DNA of 11,134 bases from Saprospiraceae bacterium (GTDB lineage Bacteria > Bacteroidota > Bacteroidia > Chitinophagales > Saprospiraceae). A model generated the notes under the pieces. The model made no database searches. It saw only the letters and a list, made by a program, of their open reading frames with translations, and was not told the origin of the DNA. The translations under genes and the position numbers were made by a program. The stretch covers positions 1-11,134 of the forward strand of contig JAHDEQ010000147.1 in NCBI GenBank assembly GCA_020628755.1, in the 5' to 3' direction. This document shows, one piece after another, positions 8,539 to 11,134 of the stretch (positions are counted from its first letter, which is position 1; each line of letters starts with the position of its first letter).

Positions 8539-8613
8539 GGGCAATTAGCTCAGTTGGTTCAGAGCACCTCGTTTACACCGAGGGGGTCGGAGGTTCGAAT
8601 CCTTCATTGCCCA
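8539..8613 (+). tRNA. tRNA-Val (anticodon UAC)
   Basis: This is a complete 75-nt cloverleaf. The acceptor stem is GGGCAAT / ATTGCCC (8539-8545 with 8606-8612) with discriminator A8613. The D arm is GCTC / GAGC, and the anticodon stem CCTCG / CGAGG encloses the loop TTTACAC with anticodon TAC, which reads GTA and other GUN valine codons. The T arm is GGAGG-TTCGAAT-CCTTC with one G-U pair. The 3' CCA is not encoded, since CAC follows A73, so it must be added after transcription. It has its own promoter just upstream and a hairpin terminator downstream. Confidence 0.97.
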
Positions 8614-8627
8614 CACAAACAAACATT

Positions 8628-8667
8628 AAAAACCTGTAAATCAATGATTTATGGGTTTTTGTGTTTT
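8628..8667 (+). terminator. Intrinsic terminator of tRNA-Val
   Basis: A 16-bp arm AAAAACCTGTAAATCA (8628-8643) pairs with TGATTTATGGGTTTTT (8645-8660), using two G-U pairs. The downstream arm ends in five T, followed by a further T-rich stretch to 8667. It begins 14 nt after the tRNA. Confidence 0.85.
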
Positions 8668-8682
8668 ATGGGGAACCCCATA
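8667..8682. repeat. Short perfect palindrome after the tRNA terminator
   Basis: TATGGGG (8667-8673) and CCCCATA (8676-8682) form a perfect inverted repeat with a 2-nt centre, immediately followed by GGGTACACC (8683-8691). This GC-rich block in AT-rich DNA beside a tRNA end could be an attachment-site or recombinase-binding remnant. No copy elsewhere in the window supports that. Confidence 0.4.
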
Positions 8683-8725
8683 GGGTACACCAAAACAAAA
8701 AAGGTCTGTTTATTATAATGATTAA

Positions 8726-8794
8726 CATGGTAACGAATATTATATTGGTTTGACCAATGAGAGCGCAGATGGATACAAGGATGCGTTGAAATAA
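8726..8794 (+). pseudogene. Possible 3' remnant of an unidentified gene
   Basis: This short frame reads HGNEYYIGLTNESADGYKDALK and then stops at 8792-8794. It has no start codon: an in-frame stop precedes it at 8723-8725. The composition is protein-like for such an AT-rich region, so it may be the surviving C-terminus of a deleted gene. It is too short to identify and could be chance. Confidence 0.25.
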
Positions 8795-8796
8795 AA

Positions 8797-8837
8797 AAAT
8801 CGCTAGGAAAAACTTACATTTTCAAACCTAGCGATTT
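8797..8837 (-). terminator. Intrinsic terminator of the small - strand gene at 8868
   Basis: Perfect 11-bp stem AAATCGCTAGG (8797-8807) / CCTAGCGATTT (8827-8837) with a 19-nt loop. Read on the - strand, the stem is followed by a T-run (complement of the A-run 8793-8799). It lies about 30 nt past the stop codon at 8868-8870, and supports real transcription of that small gene. Confidence 0.8.
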
Positions 8838-8867
8838 AGAACGATATTATTTCCAAAGATAGTTCTA

Positions 8868-9140
8868 TTAATTCATTACTGCCAATTTATCGGTATCATT
8901 TACCAAGTCAAGAATTTCATCAATCTTCCTTTCAATATCAAATGAATCCGAAAGCAAAAGTTCTTCGTGTCCTCCATTCAAAGAAACCTTTATTGAGCAG
9001 TCCACGAAATTATCATCATATATTTTTTTGTCTTGTTCATACATTTCTGATAGTTTGTTGTACGCTCTTATCACATCGTCTCCCGATGGATTATTTAAAT
9101 CTAAGATATACCGAGAACGGGGTAAAAAACCGAAAATAAA
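8868..9140 (-). pseudogene. Small gene of unknown function, probably lacking its 5' end
   Basis: The frame ends at 8868 with a good intrinsic terminator just downstream. The only conventional start is a GTG at 9074, giving 68 residues (VIRAYNKLSEMYEQDKKIYDD ... LVNDTDKLAVMN). Coding-like sequence continues upstream of it for about 22 more codons (LPRSRYILDLNNPSGDD...) until a stop near 9141-9143, with no ATG, GTG or TTG in between. The simplest reading is that the gene's 5' part was lost and this is a C-terminal remnant. A short gene starting at GTG 9074 is the alternative. The product is acidic and mostly helical, with no signal peptide, membrane segment or recognised motif. It overlaps an open frame on the + strand. 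Confidence 0.45.
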
Positions 9141-9348
9141 ATTAAGGCTTTACCCCTTCGGCATCACTATTCACGGGAAAATTACCCTTAGGATAAATTC
9201 GGAAATTTATCTACATTATCGTAAATCGCTAGAAAAGTTTGTAACCGATATCAAAGAACTTTGTAGTAATGAAAAGTTGCTCTCTAAAGAGCAAATTGTT
9301 AACATTCTAAATCATATCCAAGCTCTTGTGCTTGAAATTTCGACTTAA
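9090..9348 (+). pseudogene. Open frame of unknown function, 5' end unclear
   Basis: The frame is open from before 9028 to a stop at 9346-9348. The only ATG (9028) lies deep in the antisense of the neighbouring - strand frame, so it is unlikely to be the true start. The credible part begins around 9090-9130 and reads RERGKKPKIKLRLYPFGITIHG, then a basic, helix-prone section (INSEIYLHYRKSLEKFVTDIKEL) and ends NILNHIQALVLEIST. There is no recognised domain. The stop lies next to the broken end of the YhcG-like fragment, so this may be the 3' remnant of a gene cut during rearrangement. It may also be a fortuitous frame. Confidence 0.3.
9119..9156. repeat. Inverted repeat between two head-to-head truncated frames
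   Basis: GGGGTAAA (9119-9126) and TTTACCCC (9149-9156) are exact inverted copies 22 bp apart. The flanks continue imperfectly (CCGAGAAC before, TTCGG after). The repeat lies where both neighbouring frames lose their 5' ends, and could mark a rearrangement junction. Confidence 0.35.
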
Positions 9349-9672
9349 TCACCCGAAAGGGAATAATAAGGCGATGTTATGATACCATGTGATTTGTGCA
9401 AGTGGCACTTGCACAAATTCCCACTCCTTATAAACTTCCGCAAATTGACGCATGTATTTAAGATTGCGTTCTGAAAATCCACGCATATCAGGGAAAGCAC
9501 TTTTAAGGTCTTTGGAAAGTTTAGGGATTACTTTTGCTCCCCATTTTTCTTGGGCTTGCGATATCAATATATCATTACCAATATCCCAATATAATTGTAG
9601 GAGTTCTTTGTTGACAGAAAGCATGGCTCTAGTACGAGCCTGATGGATTTTAATCTTTAGCTCTTGTAAAAA
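9349..9672 (-). pseudogene. YhcG/DUF1016-family fragment (PDDEXK-associated), N-terminal part only
   Basis: This is the N-terminal domain of the YhcG-like family, whose full-length members of roughly 330-380 residues end in a PDDEXK nuclease domain. The recognisable stretch runs from FLQELKIKIHQARTRAMLSVNKELLQLYWDIG (from 9672, with the ATG of the open frame at 9624) through GAKVIPKLSKDLKSAFPDMRGFSERNLKYMRQFAEVY to VPLAQITWYHNIALL. After LL the family similarity stops abruptly near 9361, and the frame ends four codons later at 9349. The nuclease half is therefore missing. At the other end an in-frame TAA (9673-9675) sits just before FLQEL, where relatives continue, and a family-like KYQ lies before it. 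The ATG at 9624 falls inside the conserved helix, so the gene is broken at both ends and probably inactive. Confidence 0.75.
9392..9418. repeat. 27-bp perfect palindrome inside the YhcG fragment
   Basis: The 13-nt arm ATTTGTGCAAGTG (9392-9404) is followed by a single G (9405) and then its exact reverse complement (9406-9418). On the coding strand it specifies EFVQVPLAQI, which fits the family pattern before the conserved ITWYHN, so it does not look like an insertion. Confidence 0.85.
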
Positions 9673-9857
9673 TTATTGATATTTCCCGTTTTGTACGTCC
9701 ACCTGTATTGTTCAAATTTGTTGAGTTATTCTAGCTATTTATATAACTAGGCTCGAAAATGTATTATTAGCTTATTAATCCCTTCTTTGATAAAACATAA
9801 GTTCTTATGTTTTATCGCCATGGCATCGAAAACGATTTAGGCTTCAAAGTATATTGT
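9673..9857. other. Intergenic region between YhcG fragment and fic
   Basis: No open frame of note is seen. The part near 9676-9700 may hold degraded YhcG N-terminal sequence, ending in further stops. A strong inverted repeat occupies 9789-9816. Confidence 0.5.
9789..9816. repeat. 28-bp perfect inverted repeat downstream of fic
   Basis: GATAAAACATAAG (9789-9801) and CTTATGTTTTATC (9804-9816) are exact inverted copies with a 2-nt centre, about 42 nt past the fic stop codon. Neither strand has a T-run after the stem, so it is not a standard intrinsic terminator. It may be a weak terminator, a protein-binding site or a mobile-element remnant. Confidence 0.8.
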
Positions 9858-10940
9858 TTATTTCCTCGTTGACAACAAATCAAATAACGAGCGATTGATA
9901 TAATAATTCCCTGTACCTATTTTCCTTTTTTCTAAAATGCCATCATCTGCGAGTTTATTTAGATAATTAGATGCTGTCACTCTTGACACTTCTAAATCAT
10001 TTATAGCAAATTCAATTTTTGTATAAGGATGTTTGAATAAATTATTTAGCAAATCTTGACTATAAAATTTATAATTATCTCTCAATACATATTTCGTTTT
10101 TTGCATCAATTCTTTAATATCTAAAATCAAATCAATCGTTTCTCTTGATGTTTCTTCCACACCTTTGGCAATAAACAGAATCCAGTTTTCCCAATTATTG
10201 GTATCCCTGACTTCTTGTAAATATTTATAATAATCAGCTTTATTCCTAATGATATAACTACTCAAATACAATATTGGTAAATCAAGTAAGCCTTCTAGTA
10301 TAAGGTATAGAATATTGATGATTCTTCCCGTTCTACCATTACCATCATAAAATGGGTGAATACTTTCAAACTGAAAATGAATCATCGCCATTTTTACAAG
10401 TGGGTCATAATCACAAAGTTGTGGGGTATTGATAAAGTTTTCGAGATTAGACATTAAGCTATCAATAGAATCAAAATCTTGAGGCGGCGTATAAACAGTT
10501 TCTCCAGTACTAGCATTTTTCAATGCAGTGCCTGGCAATTTCCTAAATCCAGCCTTATTTTTCTCAATCATTTGCTGAATTTCTAAAATCATATTTGAGT
10601 TTAAGATTTCTCTTTCAGAAACTAACTGAAAACCTCGTTTTAGAGCCTCAATATAATTTTGTACTTCTTTTGCTTCTAGAGTTTGGATAGATTTGAGATT
10701 AAGTTCCGATTTATATAATTCATCATGAGTGGTAATGATATTTTCAATTGCAGAACTATCTTTTGCTTCTTGTAAACCTAATGTATTGATTAGGATTGTT
10801 TGATTAGGAATACTTAGAGTAATACCCTTTAATTCCGCCAAAGCAGCATGCGCTTTAGGTAAACTTTTTAAGACTTTTCTTGATTCTAAATTTTGTTGTG
10901 GAGGTAAATCGCTTAGTGTCCAAGTAGAATTATTATTCAT
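9858..10940 (-). CDS. fic: Class II Fic-family protein AMP-transferase with C-terminal winged helix
   Basis: This is an intact 360-residue stand-alone Fic protein. The catalytic motif HPFYDGNGRTGR lies at 195-206 (H195 as base, D199 for metal, R203 and R206 for phosphates). The family transfers AMP from ATP to a hydroxyl side chain of a target protein. An upstream inhibition motif S62-S-A-I-E66-N67 matches (S/T)xxxE(G/N), placing it in class II, where the enzyme carries its own inhibitory helix and needs no separate antitoxin. GETVYTPP (146-153) is the likely target-binding flap. Residues about 300-355 (SRVTASNYLNKLADDGILEKRKIGTGNYYI) form a winged helix-turn-helix. Length and layout resemble the Shewanella SoFic type. 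It stands alone, with repeated TGTAAAG motifs upstream of its ATG at 10940. The target is unknown. Confidence 0.93.
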   Translation of the reverse strand: MNNNSTWTLSDLPPQQNLESRKVLKSLPKAHAALAELKGITLSIPNQTILINTLGLQEAKDSSAIENIITTHDELYKSELNLKSIQTLEAKEVQNYIEALKRGFQLVSEREILNSNMILEIQQMIEKNKAGFRKLPGTALKNASTGETVYTPPQDFDSIDSLMSNLENFINTPQLCDYDPLVKMAMIHFQFESIHPFYDGNGRTGRIINILYLILEGLLDLPILYLSSYIIRNKADYYKYLQEVRDTNNWENWILFIAKGVEETSRETIDLILDIKELMQKTKYVLRDNYKFYSQDLLNNLFKHPYTKIEFAINDLEVSRVTASNYLNKLADDGILEKRKIGTGNYYINRSLFDLLSTRK

Positions 10941-11029
10941 GTGTAAAGATTTCTCGATTTTCTATACTTTGTAAAAAACTATGTAAAGAAAATCAAATTT
11001 TCTTTACATATCAGACAAAGTATGTAAAG
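10941..11029. promoter_or_regulatory. TGTAAAG repeat array and nested inverted repeats upstream of fic
   Basis: TGTAAAG occurs at 10942-10948, 10982-10988 and 11023-11029, spaced 40 and 41 bp, and inverted (CTTTACA) at 11002-11008. The middle copies belong to a perfect dyad ATGTAAAGAAAAT (10981-10993) / ATTTTCTTTACAT (10997-11009) with a 3-bp centre. A second dyad, ATACTTTGT (10964-10972) / ACAAAGTAT (11015-11023), encloses it almost concentrically. The first copy directly abuts the fic start codon. This arrangement looks like an operator region. No exact TAnnTTTG box was found, so the promoter itself is not placed. Confidence 0.65.
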
Positions 11030-11134
11030 TTTTTTGAATTTTCTTTTCACAAGCAAAAGGAGAATTATTTGGAAAGCTAAATTAATTCTTAGTGAGCATA
11101 TAAAGAATGTCTTTATTGAAAGGAACTTGAAGAA
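11030..11134. other. Right edge of window, no gene recognised
   Basis: An AT-rich stretch with no supported coding region. It has a purine-rich AAAAGGAGAA at about 11056-11065, which could be a ribosome site, but no open frame follows it. The only long open frame is on the - strand and looks non-protein-like. Confidence 0.4.

Noticed and set aside
8518..8718. Open frame on the + strand covering the tRNA
   Set aside because: It overlaps the whole tRNA-Val and its terminator, so it is a by-product of the RNA gene.
9731..9750. Imperfect palindrome CTAGCTATTTATATAACTAG
   Set aside because: It has central mismatches and is in very AT-rich DNA, so it is expected by chance.
10978..11134. Long open frame on the - strand entering from the right edge
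   Set aside because: No start is visible and the translation (FFKFLSIKTFF..., KFKKLYILCLICKENLIFF) is low-complexity from T-rich DNA. It also runs through the repeat array upstream of fic.
8614..11134. Second copy of the tRNA-Val 3' end as an attachment-site repeat
   Set aside because: I looked for the GGTTCGAATCC...ATTGCCC end to the right of the tRNA and found no copy within the window.
1..11134. CRISPR array, complete insertion sequence, integrase or rRNA
   Set aside because: No regularly spaced repeats, transposase or recombinase motifs, or rRNA-like sequence were seen on either strand.

Overview
The window looks like AT-rich chromosomal DNA from a member of the Bacteroidota. Three things suggest this. 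The tRNA promoter has the -33 TTG / -7 TAnnTTTG form typical of that phylum. The genes mostly lack Shine-Dalgarno sites. The proteins are of types common there: a conserved five-helix membrane protein, a large AsmA-like protein with an acidic tail, and a Faa/FadD15-type acyl-CoA ligase. The genus cannot be read from the sequence.

Positions 1-1420 hold two + strand genes, each followed by a clear intrinsic terminator: a small integral membrane protein (85-600) and a small exported protein of unknown function (901-1347). Positions 1428-8337 hold three large - strand genes. An AsmA-like envelope protein (5662-8337) is followed after 70 nt, with no visible terminator, by a long-chain acyl-CoA ligase (3765-5591). 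These two may be co-transcribed and concern membrane lipids or the envelope. A near-perfect bidirectional hairpin terminator (3709-3744) then separates them from a DUF5682 protein (1428-3680). That family usually sits beside MoxR-type AAA ATPase and VWA genes, but none of those is in this window.

A tRNA-Val(UAC) with a textbook promoter and terminator lies at 8539-8613, divergent from the AsmA gene. Beyond it the character changes. Positions 8614-9857 are a zone of gene debris: short open frames without proper starts, a fragment of a YhcG/DUF1016-family gene broken at both ends, and several perfect inverted repeats. Such a zone beside a tRNA suggests an old integration and turnover hotspot, but no integrase and no duplicated tRNA end was found.

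The right end (9858-10940) is an intact, stand-alone class II Fic AMP-transferase with a C-terminal winged-helix domain. Upstream of its start lies an ordered array of TGTAAAG motifs, some arranged as nested inverted repeats. This is the best candidate for an undescribed regulatory circuit here: a Fic enzyme that may bind its own promoter. The second candidate is the DUF5682 gene standing alone.
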